From Bacteroidales bacterium UBA4814 (GTDB taxonomy: Bacteria; Bacteroidota; Bacteroidia; Bacteroidales; UBA7960), in the NCBI GenBank assembly GCA_002402465.1, contig DHFW01000023.1:15378-38392 (forward strand): a stretch of 23,015 nucleotides of DNA, in the 5' to 3' direction. The position numbers were made by a program, and so were the translations under genes. Shown one piece after another: positions 7,430 to 15,500 of the stretch (position 1 is its first letter; every line of letters starts with the position of its first letter). The notes beneath the pieces are model-generated. The model had not been told where the DNA came from. It searched no databases and saw only the letters and a list, made by a program, of their open reading frames with translations.

Positions 7430-8217
7430 TGAATCAACCCTTAGCTTACGTGCACCCGCAGGCAAAAATTGCCCGCAATGTTGTTATTGAGCCCTTCGTT
7501 ACCATTCACCAAAATGTGGAGATTGGCGAAGGCACCTGGATCGGCTCGAATGTAACCATAATGGAAGGAGCCCGCATCGGCAAGAACGTAAGGATCTTTC
7601 CCAGCGCCGTAATCAGTGCCATACCGCAGGACCTGAAATTTAACGGGGAGGAGACCACCGCCGAAATTGGCGACAACACCACCATCAGGGAATTCGTTAC
7701 GGTGAACCGCGGCACCAAGGCCAACGAAAAAACCAAGGTGGGCAGCAATTGCCTGCTGATGGCCTACGTGCACATAGCCCACGACTGTATGATCGGCAAC
7801 AACTGCATACTGGCCAATGCGGTGAACCTGGCCGGCCATATCAATATCGACGATTATGCCATTATTGGGGGCCTATCGGCCGTGCATCAGTTTGTAAACA
7901 TAGGTGCACACGTTATGATTTCGGGTGGCTCGCTGGTGCGCAAGGATGTGCCTCCATATACCAAAGCTGCCCGCGACCCACTGTCGTTTGCAGGCATCAA
8001 CTCCATTGGCATGCGCCGCCGTGGATACTCGAGCGAAAAAATTAATGAGATTCAGGATATTTACCGGATTATTTTCAACAAAAACCTCAATGTTTCCCAG
8101 GCCGTGGCCTTCATTGAGGCCGAAATGCCTGCCACGCCCGAGCGCGACGAGATTTTGAGCTTTATCTCAGGATCAAGCCGGGGCATCATGAAGGGTTATA
8201 ACTTCCTTGAGAAGTAA
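7429..8217 (+). CDS. lpxA: UDP-N-acetylglucosamine O-acyltransferase LpxA
   Basis: A 262-residue LpxA, normal length. It catalyses the first lipid A step, transfer of a 3-hydroxyacyl group from ACP to the 3-OH of UDP-GlcNAc. The ATG at 7429 is chosen over an in-frame ATG at 7339 because the upstream 30 residues lie inside the lpxC/fabZ frame and match no LpxA. The chosen start opens directly with the beta-helix (YVHPQAKIARNV). Hexapeptide repeats run over residues 8-185. The catalytic region YVHIAHDCMIG holds His115 and His118, equivalent to E. coli His122 and His125. The C-terminal helical domain (190-262) is complete. The ccmA-like gene follows after 12 nt. Confidence 0.96.
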   Translation: MNQPLAYVHPQAKIARNVVIEPFVTIHQNVEIGEGTWIGSNVTIMEGARIGKNVRIFPSAVISAIPQDLKFNGEETTAEIGDNTTIREFVTVNRGTKANEKTKVGSNCLLMAYVHIAHDCMIGNNCILANAVNLAGHINIDDYAIIGGLSAVHQFVNIGAHVMISGGSLVRKDVPPYTKAARDPLSFAGINSIGMRRRGYSSEKINEIQDIYRIIFNKNLNVSQAVAFIEAEMPATPERDEILSFISGSSRGIMKGYNFLEK

Positions 8218-8229
8218 CACCTTTTTTCC

Positions 8230-8838
8230 ATGCAGGTCATCCTCCGCAATATTGGCAAGCGCTTTCACCAGAAATGGGTATTCAGAGGCATAGACATGCA
8301 GTTTAAGCCGGGCCAGCATCACGCTCTTACCGGGAAAAACGGTTCCGGAAAATCTACGATCCTCCTCATTGCCGCAGGATACCTGAGCCCAACAAAAGGC
8401 AGCGTGCGTTGGAGCGAAAACGGAAAAATCCTTGCTCCCGAATCGGTTTACTCCAAACTTTCGCTTGCATCTCCTTACATGGAGCTGGTTGAGGAGTTTA
8501 CCCTGGAAGAAACCCTTACCTTCCACCAAAAATTCAAGCCCTTTTTAGAAGGCTTTGACCCCGGCCAACTTATCGACCTCTCCGGCTTGGGAGAAAGCCG
8601 CCACAAGGCACTGAGGCACTTCTCGTCGGGCATGAAGCAAAGGGTTAAACTGCTGCTGGCCATTATGAGCCGCACTCAGTTGGTTATGCTCGATGAGCCT
8701 TGTGCCAACCTCGACAGCGATGCCGTGGCCTGGTACCAGCAGCTCAAGCGCGATTATGCAAAAAACCGAACCATGATCATCTGCTCTAACCACAACCCCG
8801 AGGAATACCCAGAGGTAAGCCAGGTTTTCGGCATTTAG
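8230..8838 (+). CDS. ccmA: CcmA-like ABC transporter ATP-binding subunit
   Basis: A 202-residue single-domain ABC ATPase, the size of CcmA (heme exporter subunit of cytochrome c maturation System I). Walker A is GKNGSGKST (35-43), the ABC signature FSSGMKQ (132-138 region), Walker B LVMLDEP (151-157), and the switch His188 (SNHNP). The N-terminus (VILRNIGKRFHQKWVFRGID) fits CcmA. No permease lies beside it on this strand; the likely partner is ccmB at 11785-12441 on the other strand. It follows lpxA by 12 nt and probably shares its transcript. CcmA/CcmB with CcmC is known to release holo-CcmE using ATP. Assignment as CcmA rather than another small ABC ATPase rests on size, motifs and the nearby ccmBCDE. 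Confidence 0.72.
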   Translation: MQVILRNIGKRFHQKWVFRGIDMQFKPGQHHALTGKNGSGKSTILLIAAGYLSPTKGSVRWSENGKILAPESVYSKLSLASPYMELVEEFTLEETLTFHQKFKPFLEGFDPGQLIDLSGLGESRHKALRHFSSGMKQRVKLLLAIMSRTQLVMLDEPCANLDSDAVAWYQQLKRDYAKNRTMIICSNHNPEEYPEVSQVFGI

Positions 8839-8890
8839 CAAAATTTTGCCCTTCAGCGCACTATTTTATCATCCTCCCGTAATTTTTTAT

Positions 8891-8898
8891 TATTTTTG
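8891..8898 (+). promoter_or_regulatory. Candidate -7 box of the efp promoter
   Basis: TATTTTTG is a full match to TAnnTTTG, 42 nt upstream of the efp ATG. The -33 region is weak (TTTTAT at 8864-8869). The spacing to the start and the GTGCCCC that follows resemble the lpxC/fabZ promoter region. Confidence 0.45.
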
Positions 8899-8939
8899 TG
8901 CCCCCGAAATTCGTAAAAACCATTGATTTATAATTTTTT

Positions 8940-9503
8940 ATGGCAACAACATCAGATTTTCGCAATGGCTTATGCATTGAGTTTAACAACGACCTTTACA
9001 CCATAGTAGAGTTTCAGCATGTAAAACCTGGCAAGGGCGGCGCCTTTGTACGCACCAAACTGAAGAACCTGAAAACCGGCAAAATCCTCCCCAACACCTT
9101 TAATGCAGGGGTCAAGATCAATATTGCCAGGGTTGAACGCAGGCCTTACCAGTACCTTTACAAGGATGAATCGGGTTATCATTTCATGCATTCCGAAACT
9201 TTTGAACAAACCTTTATCCCAGAAGATATTATCAACGCCCCCGAGCTGCTCAAGGAAGGCCAGGAGGTGGAAATCGTTTTCCACGCCGACACGGAGACCC
9301 CGCTTCAGTGCGAACTGCCCCCTTTTGTTGAGCTGGAAGTGGTATATTCTGAGCCCGGTGTAAAGGGCGATACCGCCACTAACACCCTGAAGCCTGCCAC
9401 CATGGAGACCGGCGCCATTGTAAACGTGCCCCTCTTTATAGAAACCGGCGAGAAAATCAGGGTCGACACCCGCGACAAGTCCTATTCAGAACGTGTAAAG
9501 TAA
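8940..9503 (+). CDS. efp: Translation elongation factor P
   Basis: A 187-residue EF-P, which binds the ribosome between P and E sites and relieves stalling at polyproline. Domain I (1-65) carries the tip loop KPGKGGAF with Lys32, the residue that is modified in many bacteria (E. coli Lys34). Domains II and III (66-187) end in the conserved GEKIRVDTRDKSYSERVK segment. No lysine-modifying gene (epmA, ymfI or earP type) is next to it. The lpxD paralogue starts 7 nt after its stop, so the two are co-transcribed, an association also seen in other Bacteroidota. It has its own promoter-like box. Confidence 0.97.
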   Translation: MATTSDFRNGLCIEFNNDLYTIVEFQHVKPGKGGAFVRTKLKNLKTGKILPNTFNAGVKINIARVERRPYQYLYKDESGYHFMHSETFEQTFIPEDIINAPELLKEGQEVEIVFHADTETPLQCELPPFVELEVVYSEPGVKGDTATNTLKPATMETGAIVNVPLFIETGEKIRVDTRDKSYSERVK

Positions 9504-9510
9504 CCAAATT

Positions 9511-10440
9511 ATGCAACTCAACCCAGCCCTAAGCCTGGAGCAGGTGGCAGGATTGCTCAAAGCCCGTTTCGTGGGCGAGCCCGGCTTCGAGATAAGCGGA
9601 ATCAACGAAATACATGTGGTAAAAAAGGGTGATCTCACTTTCGTGGATCACCCTAAATATTATGACAAAGCGCTGAATTCAGCCGCCACCACCATCCTTA
9701 TTAATAAGGAAGTGCCTTGCCCACCGGGCAAGGCACTGATTTTTTCCGATGATCCTTTCCGCGATTTTGTAGCCTTGATTAAACATTTCAGGCCTTTTGA
9801 GCCTGCCACTGGTACGATCAGCTCTACAGCCATCATTGGCGAAGGCACCATCATCCAGCCAGGTGCTTTTATTGGCAACAAGGTGATCATTGGCAGGAAC
9901 TGCCTCATTCATCCCAACGTAACTATTTACGATCATACTATTATTGGCGATAATGTTATAATACATGCCGGGGCGGTAATTGGTTCGGATGGACTTTATT
10001 TCAAGCGTCGACACTCCAACTACGACAAGCTCGAATCAGGCGGCCGGGTCATTATCGAAGACCATGTGGAGATTGGCGCCTGCTGCACCATCGACCGTGG
10101 CTCTACTGGTGACACTACCATTGGCTGGGGCACCAAATTCGACAATCACATACACATAGGGCACGATACCCGCATTGGCCGCAACTGCCTGTTTGCCGCC
10201 CAGGTGGGCGTGGCAGGCTGCGTGGTGGTAGAAGATGAGGTGATTCTCTGGGGCCAGGTGGGCGTCCAAAAAGACCTTACCATTGGGAAGGGCGCCGTGG
10301 TGCTGGGGCAGTCTGGCCTTTCCAAATCGATTGAGGGTGGAAAGACCTACTTCGGCAGCCCCGTTCAGGATGCCCGCGAAGCCATGAAACAGCTGGCTCT
10401 CATTAGAAAATTACCAAAGGTTATTGAAAAACTGAAGTAA
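9511..10440 (+). CDS. LpxD-like acyltransferase, divergent second paralogue
   Basis: A 309-residue LpxD-family protein, 34 residues shorter than the first copy. It keeps an LpxD-type N-terminal domain (1-100, GDLTFVDHPKYY) and a hexapeptide beta-helix (105-285). The main catalytic His is present as His218 in HIGHDTRIG. Two other features differ: the acyl-pocket loop reads GSDGLYFKRR (158-167) instead of GADGFGFAP, and the second conserved His is Asp255 in VQKDLTIG. It may therefore use another acyl chain or sugar nucleotide, or act in O-antigen or other glycan acylation. Annotating it simply as LpxD would overstate what is seen. Last gene of the plus-strand block, closed by a terminator at 10455. 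Confidence 0.8.
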   Translation: MQLNPALSLEQVAGLLKARFVGEPGFEISGINEIHVVKKGDLTFVDHPKYYDKALNSAATTILINKEVPCPPGKALIFSDDPFRDFVALIKHFRPFEPATGTISSTAIIGEGTIIQPGAFIGNKVIIGRNCLIHPNVTIYDHTIIGDNVIIHAGAVIGSDGLYFKRRHSNYDKLESGGRVIIEDHVEIGACCTIDRGSTGDTTIGWGTKFDNHIHIGHDTRIGRNCLFAAQVGVAGCVVVEDEVILWGQVGVQKDLTIGKGAVVLGQSGLSKSIEGGKTYFGSPVQDAREAMKQLALIRKLPKVIEKLK

Positions 10441-10454
10441 ATCTGATAAAATAT

Positions 10455-10477
10455 CCCGGGTGTTGCCCGGGTTTTTT
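10455..10477 (+). terminator. Intrinsic terminator after the efp-lpxD2 unit
   Basis: CCCGGG (10455-10460), loop TGTTG, CCCGGG (10466-10471), then six T (10472-10477). The GC-only six-bp stem with a U-tract ends plus-strand transcription 15 nt after the lpxD2 stop. It lies just before the 3' end of the convergent ccmE. Confidence 0.88.
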
Positions 10478-10481
10478 GTTT

Positions 10482-10895
10482 TTATTGACTAACGGTCGAA
10501 AAGGTGGTATCGCCCATTTCCAGGTCGTCGGGATTATATTTCGAAGGGCACTTAAGCAGCAAGCTGGTGGCAATAAACTGCTCGCCCTCAAACTTGCCAA
10601 TGAGCACCACCTGATCCGACTTTTCAAAATCCTGGGGGCGGGCACCCTGGTAGTGTACCTTGCTTTCGCCTCCCTGGTTGTCGGTCATATAGAAAGTAAG
10701 CAATAGCGAATTACCCAGCACACGCTCCTCGATGGGTTTGTCTTTGAGCAGCTCTCCAATAATGTGAAACTCACGCCCGGGGTGTTTTCGCGCCTCTTCA
10801 AAACTGGCATAGGTGTCGGCATTGTACACCGTGCTGATAATGGCACCAATGGCCACCACAATAAAAATCAGGGCAATAATGTGGGTCTTTTTCAT
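10482..10895 (-). CDS. ccmE: Cytochrome c maturation heme chaperone CcmE, CxxxY variant
   Basis: A 137-residue CcmE-like protein, which receives heme from CcmC and hands it to apocytochrome c on the periplasmic side. An N-terminal signal anchor (residues 5-24, hydrophobic IIALIFIVVAIGAI) precedes an OB-fold beta-barrel (30-115) with VHYQGARPQDF, typical of CcmE. The C-terminal heme motif is LLKCPSKYNP: Cys116 and Tyr120 form CxxxY in place of the HxxxY (His130 in E. coli) that binds heme covalently. CxxxY CcmEs are described in archaea and some bacteria such as Desulfovibrio, where the variant System I lacks CcmH. Last gene of ccmB-C-D-E, 25 nt after ccmD. The tail is short (17 residues), as expected for the variant. 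Confidence 0.85.
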   Translation of the reverse strand: MKKTHIIALIFIVVAIGAIISTVYNADTYASFEEARKHPGREFHIIGELLKDKPIEERVLGNSLLLTFYMTDNQGGESKVHYQGARPQDFEKSDQVVLIGKFEGEQFIATSLLLKCPSKYNPDDLEMGDTTFSTVSQ

Positions 10896-10920
10896 CAGAA
10901 AAGAAAGTTAAATCAACTGG

Positions 10921-11088
10921 CTAGTGAACGGAACTTGCGAAATCCTTCTCCCGGCTTTCTATTTCGCGAAGCTTCTTCTCGGCTTTATCGAGCCTGCGTT
11001 CAAGGTAAAACAGGAAGCCGGCTAATCCAAGCAGAATAAGGGACAACACCATTACCACCACCATCATTTTTTCTCCCGGTTCAATCAT
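10921..11088 (-). CDS. ccmD: CcmD-like small membrane protein
   Basis: A 55-residue protein with one TM segment (residues 8-28, MMVVVMVLSLILLGLAGFLF) and a basic, coiled tail (LERRLDKAEKKLREIESREK). This is the layout of CcmD, which helps release holo-CcmE from the CcmABC complex. The start at 11088 is preferred because it follows the ccmC stop by one base. An in-frame ATG at 11115 would give 64 residues and a 26-nt overlap with ccmC. It is recognised mainly by size, topology and place between ccmC and ccmE, since CcmD is poorly conserved. Confidence 0.7.
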   Translation of the reverse strand: MIEPGEKMMVVVMVLSLILLGLAGFLFYLERRLDKAEKKLREIESREKDFASSVH

Positions 11089-11089
11089 T

Positions 11090-11776
11090 TCAGTCGTTTT
11101 CGTTAAGTTCATCAATATTTTTTCTGAGCCGCAAAATGCGGAAATATACCCTGAAGAGCCACCAGGCCATAATAATCCATCCCGCTATAGCAGGAAAAAA
11201 GACCTTTCGCATGCGGGGATCGAGGTCGCCAGTTGAAAGGGCCGGATTGCCTTCAATACCAGGATGAATGGAGCCCTGCGAAAGCCGGGGCAAAATCATG
11301 ATAAAGACAAAGAACAGCACAAAGGCGAAAATGTTGTACACAGCAGCCAGACGAGCTTTTTTATCCTGTTCATCAACAGAACCCCTCAAAACCATATAGG
11401 CCAGGTAGGTGAGCATTCCAACAGCGGCCCCGTTCAGCTTGGGGTCATTTACCCAAAAGCTGCCCCAGGTGTGGTGAGCCCAGATCATGCCTGTAAGCAA
11501 GCCAAGGGTGCCAAACACTAAACCGGTCTTCACCGCGGTAACGGCCTTCAGGTCGTCGTCGGGGCGAAAGTAGCGCAGGTAGAGCAGGCTGAAAAACAAG
11601 GCCATGAACAAAATAAACATCATGCTGAACCACATACCCACATGGAAATAGATATTTCGGACGGATTCGCGGATTACGGGCAGCTGGGGTGCCTCAAAAA
11701 GCAAACCTCCTGCAATGACATAAAGCAAAATAATCACCCCGAATATTTTCCACCAACTATTTTTTAAAAATTCCAT
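11090..11776 (-). CDS. ccmC: Heme handling protein CcmC (cytochrome c biogenesis, six TM)
   Basis: A 228-residue polytopic membrane protein with six predicted TM segments, the size of CcmC, which presents heme to CcmE. Both external heme-axial histidines are placed as expected: one in NIYFHVGMWF (about residue 45) and one in SQGSIHPG (about 171). The WWD loop between them reads WGSFWVNDPKLN, where E. coli has WGTWWVWDARL, so two aromatic positions differ. The start at 11776 (MEFLKNSWWKI) follows the ccmB stop by 8 nt. An in-frame ATG at 11797 adds seven residues and overlaps ccmB by 13 nt. Its stop is one base before ccmD. Clear family member. Confidence 0.9.
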   Translation of the reverse strand: MEFLKNSWWKIFGVIILLYVIAGGLLFEAPQLPVIRESVRNIYFHVGMWFSMMFILFMALFFSLLYLRYFRPDDDLKAVTAVKTGLVFGTLGLLTGMIWAHHTWGSFWVNDPKLNGAAVGMLTYLAYMVLRGSVDEQDKKARLAAVYNIFAFVLFFVFIMILPRLSQGSIHPGIEGNPALSTGDLDPRMRKVFFPAIAGWIIMAWWLFRVYFRILRLRKNIDELNEND

Positions 11777-11784
11777 GTTCAGAA

Positions 11785-12441
11785 TTATTCTTTCCAAATG
11801 TAGGGAAACAAAATATTTGACAACACCAGCGTAATGCCGGTGAGCAACACGATAACAAAAAGATTCGGAATTTCTTCCATCAGGCCGGCACCCCCAATCG
11901 CGGCAGCCGAAACCCTTATAAGCACCAGCAGTAAAGGCAATACCAGCGGAAAACTAAGCACGGCCATAAGCGTGAAGTTATTGCGGGCTTTAGAGGCAAT
12001 GGCCGAAACCATGCTCAGCACCGACGAAAAACCGGCCACGCCCAATAACATATTCAGCATAAACAGCGGCATATTCTGAATCGGGTTTCCCATAAAAGAA
12101 ACAAATACCAGCAAGCCAGCCATGCCAAGGGCAGCCATTAATACGGCATTGTAAACAATCTTGGCGTTGATGATCGATTGCGGCCTCAGCAGAGTGTAAT
12201 AATAGAGCAGGCGCCCATCGCGCTCCTGCAAAAAGCTTTTAAGCACCGCATTGATGGCAGCGAACAGCATGATGATCCAGAAAAGAGAGTTCCAAGTGGG
12301 CACATCAATAAGGCGCGCAAAAGAAAGGTAGCATACAAAAACCGTCGAGACCAGGTAGAGCAGCACACCATTGAAGGCAAACTTTTCCCTCCATTCAAGG
12401 GTGATCTCCTTGCGGATCATATGGCCAATTTCGCTGAGCAT
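11785..12441 (-). CDS. ccmB: Heme exporter permease subunit CcmB
   Basis: A 218-residue membrane protein with about six TM segments. The opening MIRKEITLEWREK and the FAAINAVLKSFLQERDGRLLYYY segment are typical of CcmB, the permease that pairs with the CcmA ATPase to free holo-CcmE from CcmCD. First gene of ccmB-ccmC-ccmD-ccmE. No ccmA lies upstream on this strand; the candidate is the plus-strand gene at 8230-8838. No clear promoter box was found in the 75 bp before its start; a terminator of the preceding gene sits at 12509-12541. Confidence 0.92.
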   Translation of the reverse strand: MLSEIGHMIRKEITLEWREKFAFNGVLLYLVSTVFVCYLSFARLIDVPTWNSLFWIIMLFAAINAVLKSFLQERDGRLLYYYTLLRPQSIINAKIVYNAVLMAALGMAGLLVFVSFMGNPIQNMPLFMLNMLLGVAGFSSVLSMVSAIASKARNNFTLMAVLSFPLVLPLLLVLIRVSAAAIGGAGLMEEIPNLFVIVLLTGITLVLSNILFPYIWKE

Positions 12442-12508
12442 CTGCGCTTTGTTTTCTTAAAGAGGCAAAAGTAAACCATTTTACCGAAACCTTATCGACC
12501 TGGCAAAC

Positions 12509-12541
12509 AAAAAAACAGCCCGGCGGTTTAGTGCCGGGCTG
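12509..12541 (-). terminator. Intrinsic terminator of the T9SS cargo gene
   Basis: Nine-bp stem CAGCCCGGC (12516-12524) with GCCGGGCTG (12533-12541) around an eight-base loop. On the minus strand it is followed by seven U (A-run 12509-12515 of the plus strand). It lies 24 nt beyond the stop at 12565 and separates that gene from ccmB. Confidence 0.9.
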
Positions 12542-12564
12542 CTCCCAAATCTATGAAAAACAAC

Positions 12565-15500
12565 TCAGTGCTTAATAAGTTTAAGCTGCGAGTTTACGTT
12601 TGATCCTTTAATGGTAAAGAAATAAAATCCCTGTGAAATGCCTGACAGGTCTATTCGGAGCCTTTCGCCGGCCAGAAACTGCCTGCTTGCCACTTCGCGG
12701 ACAACTTTCCCGCTTAAGTCGTGAAGCCTGATTACCAGCTTTTCTCCAGGGTTTTCTCCAAATTCAATCCAGGCATAATCCAGGGCAGGATTTGGATACA
12801 GGGCCATGGGTATCTCCATGACATCATCCATTCCGGCAGGACTAAGATTGTATGAAATAACCTCTGTGCAGTTATTCTCATCGAGTATAGTCACCGTATA
12901 TGTCCCAATGGGCAGGTTGGTGAGGGCAGGCGTGGTTGCCCCGGTATTCCAGCTATAACTTAAATTACCGGTACCGCCGCTCACTGTAAGATGAATGCTG
13001 CCGTTGTTCTGCCCCACATCAGGTATTACCAGATCGGCCTCTACCTCAATGGGCTCAGGCTCATGAATGTTCAAAGGCAGTTTAAAAGCGCATTCATGAA
13101 AGTCGATCACCTGCACCCAGTATTCTCCGCCAGATACGTTGCTCATTTCAGTACCCGTCAACCCGTTGCTCCAGTAAAAGCTGTACGGATAAGTTCCGCC
13201 CAGGGGGCCCACGTTAATATTGGTGGTTTGTCCGTGGCACATGATTTCATCAAACTGATAACTGATATGCAGGATTTCGGGCTGGGTAATCTCAAATTGC
13301 TGTCCGTTAAAACAGTTGCCATCCGAAACCGTCACAATATAAGTGCCCGGTCCGAGGTCAGAAACGGTTTGCCCTTCGGCCCCATGAACCCAGTTATACA
13401 CCGGATTCAGGCCGCCTGTTACACTCACTGTAATGGCACCGTTTGCATCGCCATTGCAAAGAATGGGCGACACCACACTGTTTACTACCGGGGCTCCGGC
13501 ATCCTTAATAAGTACCGGATATTCCAGCACACAATTTTCGGCGGGATTTACAATATTTACAAAATATATTCCGGCAGGCACATTCTCAATGTTGGGTGTG
13601 GTTTCACCTGTGGACCATTCGTAAACTAGATTCTCTTCAGGATTTTGGGGTATAATCAATGCAGTGCCTCCGCTCTGCCCGCAGCCGGGCGAGTTGCTGG
13701 TAAAAGACGAAACCCTGGGCAGCTGTCCAGTATTGGAAATATTAAAACTGGCCTGGGTTTCACAGCCAAAGGCATCCACAATGGTAACGGAGTACTCCCC
13801 TGCCCCTATGTTCTGGAGTGAAGCGGCCGTTGCACCGTTGCTCCAAAAGTAACTTACGGGGTCGGTGGCATTATCCACCTCAATCACTATGGCTGCGTTG
13901 TTCTGTTCACAGGTTTCAGGTATCACGGCAGCAGAAAGTTCCAGTTCCACCTCCTCAAATTCAAGGGCAAACTCCATTTCGCTTTCACAACCCGACTGAT
14001 CGGTTATCATTACGGTGTAGGTGCCGGCCGCCAGGTTTTCGGCCAGGTTGCCATCCAGGCCGGGGAGCTGAATCCACTGATAAACAAATGGTTCGCTGCC
14101 GCCTTCGGGCTGCAGCAAAATGCTGCCATTATTGGCCACACACACTGGGTTTTGTACCTGGGCATCGACCAGTAAAAAGTCATTTTCTTCCACTACCACT
14201 TCAATAATTCCCTGACAACCAATATTATCGGTTACCAGCACAGAATAAGTACCGGGCGGCAGGCCGCTGGCGGTTGGACCGCTTTGGGGTGGGTCTGTTT
14301 CCCAGATGAAGGTGTAAGGCCCGAACCCTGCCAAGGGAATTACAGTCGCCTCCCCATTGGGGGCACCGCAAGCCGAGGCCTGAGCCTCAAACTCCATTTC
14401 CAGATTTTGTGAGCCGATAGAAACATACAAGGTATCATGGCAGCCTGAGGCATCCCATATTTCCACCAAAATTTGCCCTACGCCAAGGTTCATGGCTGTG
14501 GCACCGGTTTGCCCGGGATCGGTATCCCACAAAAAGGTGTGCGGCCCAAAGCCGGTTAGCGGAATTACGGTGGCCTGCCCGTCGTCGTTGCCGCAGTAGG
14601 CCTCGGTGGTGCTTACTTCATAGAAAGGTGCACAGTCTGCCACATTATCGCCCAGGTTAAGCCTGATCATGGGCACCTGCGATTCGGTTTGCCACATGCC
14701 TTCAATTTGTGTAAAAGCACCCTGTCCGGGAAGTCCTCGCGGTATCTCCGAAGAAATCACCAGGTTTCCGGCCCCGCCAGGATAACTTACAGCTACCAGA
14801 TATTGTTGACCGCCTTCGAGCCATAATCCATCGCCCGAAAAAGGCAGTGTCAGCCACGCAGCTTCCTCGTTAATCTGAACTGACAGGTCGTGCTGGCTCA
14901 CAGAATATGGCGTTGTTTGTGCCAACTGAGTATAACTTACGCCCAGTCGCTGGTATATTCTGGCTGTAATCTGAGCACCCGGCTGTGTCATTTCGTGCAG
15001 TGCCACCGAAACGGAAGTGGCGCGCACATCCTGCAAAATCTCAAAAACATTTCCTGTAACAAAAGCCTGCCCCACCCCTGCACGTATGCCTTCGCCAAGG
15101 TAAATGCCTCCATCCCGGGCATACACGGTATCAGTAATCTGTACCCTGCCCAGGGAAAAATTGTTTGTAGGTTCTGTATCGGGCTGGTTTTGTTTTGCTT
15201 CAAAGTTAATATTGTAAAGGCCCCTTCCGGGGAAAGTAAAAGCCGTTTGGGTGGTGAGGATTGCAGTATGGCCTGAAGCCAGTTGCGTCAAAGGTTCGCT
15301 TTGACCACTGTAAAGGAAAGTATTTACATCGGTCTGCAAATGAACCCCGGTTTGGGTGTTTCCGCCCAGGTTGCGGATCAGGCCGCTGAAATGCACCGGT
15401 TGTTGCTGCCCACCGGGCACCTGGGTATAGCCACCAAAAGCCACAGCAAAAAGCTCCAGGTCGTTGGCAGTATAAGTATTAATAGACACATCGTCGATCA

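Noticed and set aside
12900..14640. Regular repeats considered as a CRISPR-like or tandem DNA array
   Set aside because: The periodicity is at the protein level (SprB-like repeats), with variable spacing and no identical DNA repeats.
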